DNA from: Phenylobacterium sp. RIFCSPHIGHO2_01_FULL_69_31
GTDB taxonomy: Bacteria; Pseudomonadota; Alphaproteobacteria; Caulobacterales; Caulobacteraceae
Assembly (NCBI RefSeq): GCF_001824475.1
Contig: NZ_MHXN01000003.1
Location: 147,526 to 211,525 of the forward strand
DNA length: 64,000 bases
Direction of reading: 5' to 3'
Position numbers and translations under genes: made by a program. The notes under the pieces are model-generated. The model made no database searches and was not told where the DNA came from. It worked only from the letters and a program-made list of their open reading frames with translations. Positions within the stretch are counted from its first letter, which is position 1. Each line of letters begins with the position of its first letter. Positions 7,438-14,702 of this stretch are shown one piece after another.

Positions 7438-9663
7438 ATGGCGTTCGACAATCCGCTGGCTGGCGAGATCTGGGCCAGCAAGTACAGGTTCAGCCCGTCG
7501 TCGGGCGCCGGCGACGATACGGTGGAAGCCACCTGGGATCGCGTGGCCACGGCCCTGGCAGGCGCCGAGGCGCCCGAGCTGCAGGCCGCCACCCGGCTGC
7601 GCTTCCTCGACGCCCTGGCCGAGCACCGCTTCCTGCCGGCGGGCCGAATCCTGGCGGGGGCCGGCACGGCGCGAAACGTCACCCTGTTCAACTGCTTCGT
7701 CATGGGACGGGTGCCGGACGACCTTGGCGGGATCTTCGCCCATGTGCGCGAGGCCGCCGTCACGCTGCAGCAGGGCGGCGGCGTGGGCATGGACTTCTCC
7801 ACCATCCGCCCCGCCGGCGCCGCCGTGCTGGGCGTCGGCGCCGATGCGTCCGGCCCGCTCAGCTTCATGGATGTCTGGGACGCCATGTGCCGCACCATCC
7901 TTTCGGCCGGCCAGCGGCGCGGCGCGATGATGGGCTGCCTGCGCATCGACCACCCGGACATCGAAGCCTTCATCGACGCCAAGCGGGACCCGGCGCGGTT
8001 CAGGAACTTCAACCTCTCAGTCCTCGTGCCGGACGCCTTCATGGCCGCGCTCGCCGCCGGCGCGGACTGGCCGCTGGAGTTCGACGGCCGCGTCGCTCGC
8101 ACCGTTCCGGCCACCGACCTGTGGCGTCGGCTGATGCAGGCCACCTACGACGCCGCGGAGCCCGGCGTGATCTTCATCGACCGGGTCAACGCCCGCAACA
8201 ATCTCGCCTATTGCGAGACCATCACCGCCAGCAATCCGTGCGGCGAGCAGATGCTGCCGCCCTACGGGGCCTGCCTGCTCGGCTCGATCAATCTGGCGCG
8301 GCTGGTGTCCGCGCCGTTCCAGCCGGACGCAACCCTCGACGAGGACGAACTGGTCCGGCTGACCCACACCGCGGTTCGGATGCTCGACAACGTCATCGAC
8401 CTCTCGCGCTATCCGCTCGAGGCTCAGGAGGTCGAGGCCAAGGCCAAGCGGCGGATCGGGCTGGGCGTGACGGGCCTCGCGGACGCCCTGGTGTTTTGCG
8501 GCGCGCCCTATGGTTCGGAGCGGGCGGTGGCGCTGACCCAGCGCTGGCTGGGCGCCCTGCAACGAGAGGCCTATCGCGCCTCTGCCGACCTCGCAGCCGA
8601 GAAGGGCGCGTTCCCGCTGTATGACCCGGCCATCCTGGACCGCCCGAACCTGCTGGCCCTGGATGAGGAGACCCGCGAGCGCATCGCCAAGCACGGCCTG
8701 CGGAACGGCTGCCTGACCTCCATCGCCCCGACTGGGACGACCTCCCTGTTGGCCGGCAATGTGTCCTCAGGAATCGAGCCGGTCTTCGCGTACGCCTACA
8801 CGCGAAAGGTCCGCCAGCCGGACGGATCGACGCGCGAGGAGGCTGTGGAGGACTATGCGCTCGCGGTCTGGAAACGCCTGCGGGGAGACGAGCCACCCCC
8901 GGCCGACATCTTCGTGAGCGCCCAGACGCTCAGTCCTGCCGACCACGTCCACATGCAGGCCGCTGCCCAGGCCCACGTCGACAGCTCGATCTCCAAGACG
9001 ATCAACTGTCCGGAAGATATCGCGTTCGATGACTTCCAGGACGTCTACCGCGACGCCTACGAGCGCGGCTGCAAGGGCCTGACCACCTACCGGCCGAACG
9101 CGGTGACCGGCTCGGTCCTGTCCGTACAACCCGCCCCGCCCCCGGCCGAGCCGGCGCCGGCCGAACTCAGACTCGCGCCTCGGCCCGAGAGCCTAGCGGG
9201 CGCCACCTACAAGATCGCCTGGCCGGACAGCGCGCATGCGACCTACGTGACCATCAACGACCTGGTCGACGCGGCGGGCCAGCGCCCCTTCGAGATCTTC
9301 GTCAATTCCAAGAACATGGAGCATTACGCCTGGACGCTGGGGCTCACGCGAATGATCTCCGCCGTCTTCCGGCGCGGCGGCGACGTGAGCTTCGTGGCCG
9401 AGGAACTCAAGGCCGTCTTCGATCCGCGCGGGGGAGCTTGGCTCGGCGGGCGCTATGTGCCGTCCCTGCTCGCGGCGATCGGCGGTGTCCTCGAACGGCA
9501 TCTGGGCGGCCACGCGCCAGCGGCGACCACTTTCGCGCCGGAGGCCGCCCGGCCGGAGGCGGTCCGCCCTCCGGCAGCCTGTCCGAAGTGCGGCGGCTTC
9601 GAACTGCAACGCAAGGAAGGCTGCGACACCTGCCTGTCCTGCGGCCATTCCAAGTGCGGCTGA
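7438..9663 (+). CDS. nrdJ: adenosylcobalamin-dependent (class II) ribonucleotide reductase
   Basis: 741 aa. The active-site loop NPCGEQ places the thiyl-radical Cys at 268 and the catalytic Glu at 270; C86 and C279 are the likely redox pair. A C-terminal cysteine-rich tail (C715, C718, C729, C732, C735, C740) resembles the zinc-ribbon/thiol-relay end of NrdJ. It reduces ribonucleotides using a B12 radical, independently of O2. GGAGG lies 7 nt before the ATG. Its place between the moe and moa genes suggests it supplies dNTPs during anaerobic nitrate respiration. I see no cobalamin riboswitch upstream. Confidence 0.93.
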   Translation: MAFDNPLAGEIWASKYRFSPSSGAGDDTVEATWDRVATALAGAEAPELQAATRLRFLDALAEHRFLPAGRILAGAGTARNVTLFNCFVMGRVPDDLGGIFAHVREAAVTLQQGGGVGMDFSTIRPAGAAVLGVGADASGPLSFMDVWDAMCRTILSAGQRRGAMMGCLRIDHPDIEAFIDAKRDPARFRNFNLSVLVPDAFMAALAAGADWPLEFDGRVARTVPATDLWRRLMQATYDAAEPGVIFIDRVNARNNLAYCETITASNPCGEQMLPPYGACLLGSINLARLVSAPFQPDATLDEDELVRLTHTAVRMLDNVIDLSRYPLEAQEVEAKAKRRIGLGVTGLADALVFCGAPYGSERAVALTQRWLGALQREAYRASADLAAEKGAFPLYDPAILDRPNLLALDEETRERIAKHGLRNGCLTSIAPTGTTSLLAGNVSSGIEPVFAYAYTRKVRQPDGSTREEAVEDYALAVWKRLRGDEPPPADIFVSAQTLSPADHVHMQAAAQAHVDSSISKTINCPEDIAFDDFQDVYRDAYERGCKGLTTYRPNAVTGSVLSVQPAPPPAEPAPAELRLAPRPESLAGATYKIAWPDSAHATYVTINDLVDAAGQRPFEIFVNSKNMEHYAWTLGLTRMISAVFRRGGDVSFVAEELKAVFDPRGGAWLGGRYVPSLLAAIGGVLERHLGGHAPAATTFAPEAARPEAVRPPAACPKCGGFELQRKEGCDTCLSCGHSKCG

Positions 9664-9669
9664 GGGGGC

Positions 9670-9683
9670 TTGATACGCGTCAA
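9670..9683 (+). promoter_or_regulatory. FNR-type box upstream of moaA
   Basis: TTGATACGCGTCAA matches 9 of 10 consensus positions. CCTAGAGT at 9704-9711 is a GCTANAWC-like -10, with its TA 30 bp from the box centre. The predicted transcript starts near 9718 and includes the structured leader. Confidence 0.75.
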
Positions 9684-9742
9684 GGCGGGGCGCGGGCTGC
9701 CGTCCTAGAGTGATCGAACGCCAAGCTGTTTGGCGACATTGC

Positions 9743-9848
9743 TCCGAGCGTCTCGTCCTAAAGCGCCGTCAGGCGCCAGGGCCGACCGCCGCGCCGGCGC
9801 CCGCCGGCAAGGGTTGCGGGGGAAACCCCGCCGCCTCCCGCGCTTGGA
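9743..9848 (+). promoter_or_regulatory. structured moaA leader RNA, candidate Moco-type riboswitch
   Basis: An 8-bp closing stem (TCCGAGCG 9743-9750 with CGCTTGGA 9841-9848, one G-U) encloses three hairpins: 9763-9776 (GCGCC/GGCGC), 9793-9808 (GCCGGC/GCCGGC), and 9816-9831 (GCGGGG-GAAA-CCCCGC, a GNRA tetraloop). GCTCC at 9741-9745 overlaps the 5' strand of the closing stem. It can alternatively pair with GGAGC at 9851-9855, which is the moaA Shine-Dalgarno. That is the layout of a translational switch. Moco riboswitches are known in front of moaA genes, but membership in that family is inference. Confidence 0.5.
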
Positions 9849-9860
9849 AAGGAGCCCGCG

Positions 9861-10838
9861 TTGGGACGTCTCGTCGACGGCTTCGGCCGCCGATTCCGCT
9901 ATCTGCGGCTTTCGGTCACCGAGGTCTGCAACTTCCGCTGCACCTACTGTCTCCCCGACGGCTACAAGAAGACGGGATCGCACGCCTTCATCTCGCCGTC
10001 CGAGGCCGAGAAGGTGGTCCGCGCATTCGCCGAGCTGGGCGTCGGAAAGGTCCGGCTGACCGGCGGCGAGCCCAGCGTGAGGCGCGACCTGCCGGAGATC
10101 ATCGGCCGCGTCTCGACCACCCCTGGGATCGACAAGGTCTGCATCACAACGAACGGCTGGAACCTGGAGCGCCAGATCGACGGCTGGCGCGACGCCGGCC
10201 TGACGAACCTCAACGTCAGCATCGACTCGCTCGATCGCGAGGCCTTCCACCGCATCACCGGGCACGACCGCCTCGGCTCCGTCGTCGCGGGCCTCGACCG
10301 CGCGCTGGAGCTGGGCGTGCCCGCTGTGAAAGTGAACGGCGTGCTGCTGCGCGAGACCGCCCAGGCGGGGTTCGACCACTTCGCGGCCTTCGTGCGCGAC
10401 CGGCCCGTGGCGGTGCGGTTCATCGAACTCATGCGCACGGGCGACAACGCCGAGTTCTTCGCGACGAACCATGTGTCCGGCACGGTGCTGACAGATTGGC
10501 TCGCGGCCCGCGGATGGGCCCGTCGCGAGCGCGGACTGGACGATGGTCCGGCGGTGGAGTTCTCCCATCCCGACTACGCTGGACGGATCGGCCTGATCGC
10601 ACCCTACGCGCCCGGCTTCTGCGACAGCTGCAACCGCTTGCGCGTGACGGCTCGCGGCCAACTGCGGCTCTGCCTGTTCGGCGAACTGGGCGTAGACCTC
10701 AGGGACCTGCTGCAGGCGGACGAGCCGGAACGGCTGCGGGCCCGGATCGAAGCCGCCCTCGCCGGAAAGCCCGCCGGGCACCGGCTGCATGAGGCCAACA
10801 GCGGCGACACGCGCCAATTGGCCCAGTTCGGCGGATAG
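9861..10838 (+). CDS. moaA: MoaA, GTP 3',8-cyclase (radical SAM)
   Basis: 325 aa. The radical-SAM cluster is CNFRCTYC (C23, C27, C30). TGGEP follows, and the C-terminal second cluster is CDSCNRLR...CLF. The chain ends in Gly-Gly, which MoaA uses to complete the reaction with MoaC. It catalyses the first step of molybdopterin synthesis from GTP. The start is TTG 9861 with AAAGGAG 6 nt upstream, and the protein aligns from there. Expression appears to depend on an FNR-type promoter plus the structured leader. It is convergent with the regulator gene, with 3 nt between stops. Confidence 0.94.
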   Translation: MGRLVDGFGRRFRYLRLSVTEVCNFRCTYCLPDGYKKTGSHAFISPSEAEKVVRAFAELGVGKVRLTGGEPSVRRDLPEIIGRVSTTPGIDKVCITTNGWNLERQIDGWRDAGLTNLNVSIDSLDREAFHRITGHDRLGSVVAGLDRALELGVPAVKVNGVLLRETAQAGFDHFAAFVRDRPVAVRFIELMRTGDNAEFFATNHVSGTVLTDWLAARGWARRERGLDDGPAVEFSHPDYAGRIGLIAPYAPGFCDSCNRLRVTARGQLRLCLFGELGVDLRDLLQADEPERLRARIEAALAGKPAGHRLHEANSGDTRQLAQFGG

Positions 10839-10841
10839 GGG

Positions 10842-11609
10842 CTAAGCGACCTTGGTCGGTCGCGGCCAGCGCTCGCGCTGCGCCTTGCCGGTCAGCACCT
10901 CGGTCACGGGCTGGTGGTTGTCGATCAGGGGATCCGGCTTGGCCAAGCGTTCCAGCACCACGGGCCGCGCGATCGTGACCCGCGGCCCGTTCACCTCGAC
11001 GCCATAGTCCGCAAGGGTCGCAAAGGCCCGCGACAGGTTCTCGGGCGTCATGCCGAGCAGCGAGGCGACGACCCGCTTCTCGTGCGGCAGGGTGAACGTG
11101 GGGTCGCCGCCCTGGCGCAGCCGTTGGGTGATCAGGTAGTTCGCCAGGCGCTCGATCCCCCCGCGCAGCTTCTGGTTCTTCAGCGTGCGCACCAGCCCGC
11201 GGTAGCAGCCCGCCAGCTCCTGGGCGACGGCGGTCGCGAACGTGGCGTCCGCCTGCATGGCCCGGCGGATGGCCTCCCCCGACAGCATGAGGATGTCCGA
11301 GCGTTCGAGGGTGCGGGCGCTCATCAGTCCATCGGCTTCCAGCACCACGGCGGCCAGGATGAAGGTGGAGACCGGCTTCAGGATGGAGAGCGTGGTCTCC
11401 TTGTCGTTCCAGGTGCCTTCCAGCTCCACGATCCCGTCGAGCAGCACATAGAGAAAGTCGACCTGGTCGCCCTCGAGCAAAAGGGTCGTGCCGGCTGGGA
11501 AGCGTTGCAGGAACGCCCCGGCCGTGACCGCGTCGAAGGTCTGGGGCGAACAGTCTGAGAAGAGCGGCAACGCCCTGACCCGTTGCAGGTCTCCATCCCT
11601 CATCGGCAT
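10842..11609 (-). CDS. Crp/Fnr-family regulator, NnrR/DNR-like
   Basis: 255 aa. It has an N-terminal cyclic-nucleotide-binding-type beta barrel and a C-terminal HTH with MTPENLSRAF, whose E-x2-S-R pattern is that of FNR-type proteins reading TTGAT half sites. The FNR N-terminal cysteine cluster is missing, so it is not an O2-labile Fe-S protein. NnrR/DNR relatives sense NO, usually via haem. Start ATG 11609 has GGAGG 8 nt upstream. The frame stays open to 11798, but that extension would contain two FNR boxes, so the shorter form is preferred. It is divergent from narK and likely controls the boxes in this island. Confidence 0.85.
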   Translation of the reverse strand: MPMRDGDLQRVRALPLFSDCSPQTFDAVTAGAFLQRFPAGTTLLLEGDQVDFLYVLLDGIVELEGTWNDKETTLSILKPVSTFILAAVVLEADGLMSARTLERSDILMLSGEAIRRAMQADATFATAVAQELAGCYRGLVRTLKNQKLRGGIERLANYLITQRLRQGGDPTFTLPHEKRVVASLLGMTPENLSRAFATLADYGVEVNGPRVTIARPVVLERLAKPDPLIDNHQPVTEVLTGKAQRERWPRPTKVA

Positions 11610-11664
11610 CTCGTGCGCCTCCGCAGCCCGGGACCCTTGGTGCCTGCCCTGGCGGTACTGCGCG

Positions 11665-11678
11665 TTGATCTTCGTCAA
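11665..11678. promoter_or_regulatory. FNR-type box 1 in the regulator/narK divergent region
   Basis: TTGATCTTCGTCAA matches 9 of 10 consensus positions, 56 bp upstream of the regulator start codon. Its centre is 42 bp from the next box, which is four helical turns. It could mediate autoregulation. Confidence 0.65.
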
Positions 11679-11706
11679 TTCGCGCTGAAGATCGCGGGAG
11701 ATCGGC

Positions 11707-11720
11707 TTGACCGACATCAA
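11707..11720. promoter_or_regulatory. FNR-type box 2 in the regulator/narK divergent region
   Basis: TTGACCGACATCAA matches 9 of 10 consensus positions. It lies between the regulator and narK and could serve either direction. Confidence 0.65.
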
Positions 11721-11821
11721 GCGATCAACTGACCGATGTTTAGCTGACAATAGACGCGCGGCAATTCGCCCCCGCTTCTCCTTAGCGGGAGGCGACAATT
11801 CACGCTCTCTCCCCCGCCCGA

Positions 11822-11835
11822 TTGATGTTCGTCAA
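11822..11835 (+). promoter_or_regulatory. FNR-type box 3, upstream of the nar operon
   Basis: TTGATGTTCGTCAA matches 9 of 10 consensus positions, 75 bp before the narK start. A possible -10 (AGTACAGC) is at 11851-11858, so spacing is shorter than at the moaA or ubiT promoters. Confidence 0.7.
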
Positions 11836-11910
11836 AGTTGTCGGGGCGCAAGTACAGCAAAACCATGCCGAACGTAGGGACAAGGTCCCTTCAAAGGCCT
11901 GAGGGGCGTC

Positions 11911-13263
11911 ATGACGGCCAAGTCCACATCCGCTGCGCCAGGCGCGAATGCCGCCCTTGGCATGAGCACCTTCGCCTTCACGGCGTGCTTCGCGGTCTGG
12001 ACGATCTTCTCGATCATCGGCGTCCGCATCAAACAGGACCTGGGCCTGAGCGAAGCCGAGTTCGGCCTGCTGGCCGGCACGCCGATCCTGACCGGCTCGC
12101 TCATCCGGGTCCCGCTCGGAATCTGGACCGACCAGATCGGCGGGCGCCTGGTGAGCCTTCTGGTGATGCTGTCGGCGGCGCTCGCCACCTTCCTGCTGTC
12201 CTACGCCGAGACCTATCCGCAGTTCCTGGTCGCGGCCCTGGGCGTCGGCCTCGCGGGCGGCTGCTTCTCGGTCGGCGTCGCCTATGTCTCCAAGTTCTTC
12301 TCGAAGCAGGCGCAGGGCACCGCCCTGGGCATCTTTGGCGCGGGCAACGTCGGCGCCGCGGTCACCAAGTTCGCTGCGCCGTTCGTCATGCTGGCTTTGG
12401 GCTGGCAGGCGGTGGCCCAGATCTGGGCGGGAGCCCTGGCGCTGATCGCGGTCGTCGCCTTCCTCGTGACGAAGGACGACCCTGAACTGTTGGAGCGGCG
12501 CCGGACCGGCGCCAAGGCGACACCCGCGCTCATGCAGCTCTCGCCGCTGAAGAAGCTGCAGGTCTGGCGCTTCGCGCTGTACTACTTCTTCGTCTTCGGC
12601 GCCTTCGTGGCGCTGGCCCTGTGGCTGCCCCACTACCTGGTCGCAGTCTACCACCTCGACATCGTCGCGGCCGGCATGCTGGCCGCCGCCTACTCGATCC
12701 CCGGGTCGCTGTTCCGGGTGGTCGGCGGCTGGCTGTCGGACCGGATCGGAGCCCGCAAGGTGATGTACATCACCTTCGGCGTCAGCGTGGTCTGCACCTT
12801 CCTGCTGGCCTACCCCGCCACCACCTATGTGGTCGACGGCATCGAGGGCCCGATCACCTTCCGGCTCGCCACCGGCCTCGTTCCCTTCGTGGCCATCCTG
12901 TTCTGCCTCGGCTTTGCGATGAGCCTCGGCAAGGCGGCCGTCTACAAGCACATCCCCGTCTACTACCCCGAGCATATCGGGTCCGTGGGCGGCCTGGTCG
13001 GCATGATCGGCGGCCTCGGCGGCTTCATCCTGCCCATCGCCTTCGGCGCCCTGAACGACCTCACCCACGTCTGGACCAGCTGCTTCATGCTGCTGTTCGC
13101 CCTGGTGACCACGGCCCTCGCCTGGATGCACTTCGCCATCCGCCGGATGGAGCGCGAACGGACGCCGTCCCTGCGCGACCTGCCGGAGCTGCCCGAAATG
13201 GCCGGCCTGCAACCCAACCCCGCGCCTCTGCGCGCCTCGGCCGCCGCGCAGGCTGCCGAATGA
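11911..13263 (+). CDS. narK: NarK-type nitrate/nitrite MFS transporter (type 1-like)
   Basis: 450 aa, 12 predicted membrane segments. The MFS loop motif GIWTDQIGGR lies between TM2 and TM3, and GAGNVGAAVTK is the nitrate-signature glycine-rich helix. Paired NarK1/NarK2 carriers precede narGHJI in several denitrifiers; the type 1 member is generally a proton/nitrate symporter that starts respiration. GAGG lies 7 nt before ATG 11911. It is the first gene of a co-oriented run that continues to mobA. Which carrier does symport is inferred from the second being clearly NarK2-like. Confidence 0.9.
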   Translation: MTAKSTSAAPGANAALGMSTFAFTACFAVWTIFSIIGVRIKQDLGLSEAEFGLLAGTPILTGSLIRVPLGIWTDQIGGRLVSLLVMLSAALATFLLSYAETYPQFLVAALGVGLAGGCFSVGVAYVSKFFSKQAQGTALGIFGAGNVGAAVTKFAAPFVMLALGWQAVAQIWAGALALIAVVAFLVTKDDPELLERRRTGAKATPALMQLSPLKKLQVWRFALYYFFVFGAFVALALWLPHYLVAVYHLDIVAAGMLAAAYSIPGSLFRVVGGWLSDRIGARKVMYITFGVSVVCTFLLAYPATTYVVDGIEGPITFRLATGLVPFVAILFCLGFAMSLGKAAVYKHIPVYYPEHIGSVGGLVGMIGGLGGFILPIAFGALNDLTHVWTSCFMLLFALVTTALAWMHFAIRRMERERTPSLRDLPELPEMAGLQPNPAPLRASAAAQAAE

Positions 13264-13286
13264 CCCCTCAACGGAGATCACCCGCC

Positions 13287-14702
13287 ATGGCCAGATCTGG
13301 TCACGTGCTCGGCGACTGGCGCCCGGAGGATCCGGCATTCTGGGCGGAGGCCGGCAAATCCATCGCGAGCCGCAACCTGTGGATTTCGGTGCCCAACCTG
13401 CTGCTGGCCTTCTCGGTCTGGATGGTCTGGTCCATGGTGGTGGCCAAGCTGAAGCTGATCGGCTTTGCGTTCACCACCGAGCAGCTCTTCTGGCTGACCG
13501 CCCTGCCGGCGCTGTCCGGCGCGACCCTGCGGATCTTTTACAGCTTCCTGGTCCCCATCGTCGGCGGCCGGCTGTGGACGACGATCTCCACCCTGTCGCT
13601 GCTGGTCCCGGCGATCGGCATCGGAATCGCCGTCCAGCGGCCGGAGACGCCCTACTGGGTGTTCGTGGCCCTCTCGCTGGCCTGCGGCCTGGGCGGCGGC
13701 AACTTCGCCTCCTCCATGTCGAATATCTCGTTCTTCTTCCCCAAGGCCGAGAAGGGCAACGCCCTGGCGGTCAACGCCGGCTTCGGGAACCTTGGCGTCA
13801 GCGTCATGCAATTCCTGGTGCCCGTGGTGATCACCCTGGGCGCCTTCGCCCCGGTGGTCGGCGCGCCGCAGACCGTCGTTGACAAGGGCGTCGAGAGCCA
13901 GGTCTGGCTGCAGAACGCCGGCTTCGTTTGGATCCCGTTCATCATCGCGGCCGCGGCCGCGGCCTGGTTCGGCATGAACGATATCGCCTCCGCCCGCGCC
14001 TCGTTCGCCGAGCAATCGGTCGTCTTCAAGCGCAAGCATAACTGGGTCATCTGCTGGCTGTACCTCGGCACCTTCGGCTCGTTCATCGGGTTCTCGGCGG
14101 CCTTCCCGCTGCTGATGAAGACCCTGTTCCCCAGCGCGCCCGCCATGCAGCTTGTGTTCCTCGGCCCGCTCGTCGGCGCCGCCTCCCGCGCGTTGACCGG
14201 CTGGATCTCCGACCGTTTCGGCGGTGAGAAGGTCACCCACTGGGTGTTCCTGGCCCTGGCGGCCGGCGTCATGGGCGTCCTGCAGAGCGTCGGCGCTTTC
14301 GGGGCCGCGCCCTCCTTCGCCCTCTTCTTCGCCAGCTTCATGTGGCTGTTCTTCTGGACCGGCGTCGGCAACGCTTCGACCTTCCAGATGATCCCCGCGA
14401 TCGTCCGGGCCGACATGCCGAGGCTCATGCCGCGGGCCGAGCCCCCGGCGCGGCTCAAGGCGGCGGAGATGGAGGCGGCGGCTATCGTCGGCTTCAGCTC
14501 GGCGATCGGGGCCTTCGGCGGCTTCTTCATCCCGCTGGCCTTCGGCAACTCGATGAAGGCGACGGGCGGGCCGGGTACGGCGCTGTTCGTCTTCCTCGGC
14601 TTTTACCTCAGCTGCGTCGCGGTGAACTGGGCCTTCTACGGCCGCAAGACCTCGCTGCTGCACGCGCCCCCCAAAACCCCCGGCATGGAATTCGCGGCAT
14701 GA
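13287..14702 (+). CDS. narK2: NarK2-type nitrate/nitrite antiporter
   Basis: 471 aa. The N-terminus (DWRPEDPAFW, SRNLWISVPNLLLAF) is strongly like E. coli NarK/NarU, as are the first nitrate-signature region (GLGGGNFASSMSN) and the second (GFGNLGVSVMQ). Around 12 membrane segments are evident. It exchanges imported nitrate for nitrite made by NarG. The ATG at 13287 lies 23 nt after the previous stop with CGGAG upstream; earlier in-frame codons belong to a shadow of narK. It overlaps narG by 4 bp (ATGA). Confidence 0.93.
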   Translation: MARSGHVLGDWRPEDPAFWAEAGKSIASRNLWISVPNLLLAFSVWMVWSMVVAKLKLIGFAFTTEQLFWLTALPALSGATLRIFYSFLVPIVGGRLWTTISTLSLLVPAIGIGIAVQRPETPYWVFVALSLACGLGGGNFASSMSNISFFFPKAEKGNALAVNAGFGNLGVSVMQFLVPVVITLGAFAPVVGAPQTVVDKGVESQVWLQNAGFVWIPFIIAAAAAAWFGMNDIASARASFAEQSVVFKRKHNWVICWLYLGTFGSFIGFSAAFPLLMKTLFPSAPAMQLVFLGPLVGAASRALTGWISDRFGGEKVTHWVFLALAAGVMGVLQSVGAFGAAPSFALFFASFMWLFFWTGVGNASTFQMIPAIVRADMPRLMPRAEPPARLKAAEMEAAAIVGFSSAIGAFGGFFIPLAFGNSMKATGGPGTALFVFLGFYLSCVAVNWAFYGRKTSLLHAPPKTPGMEFAA

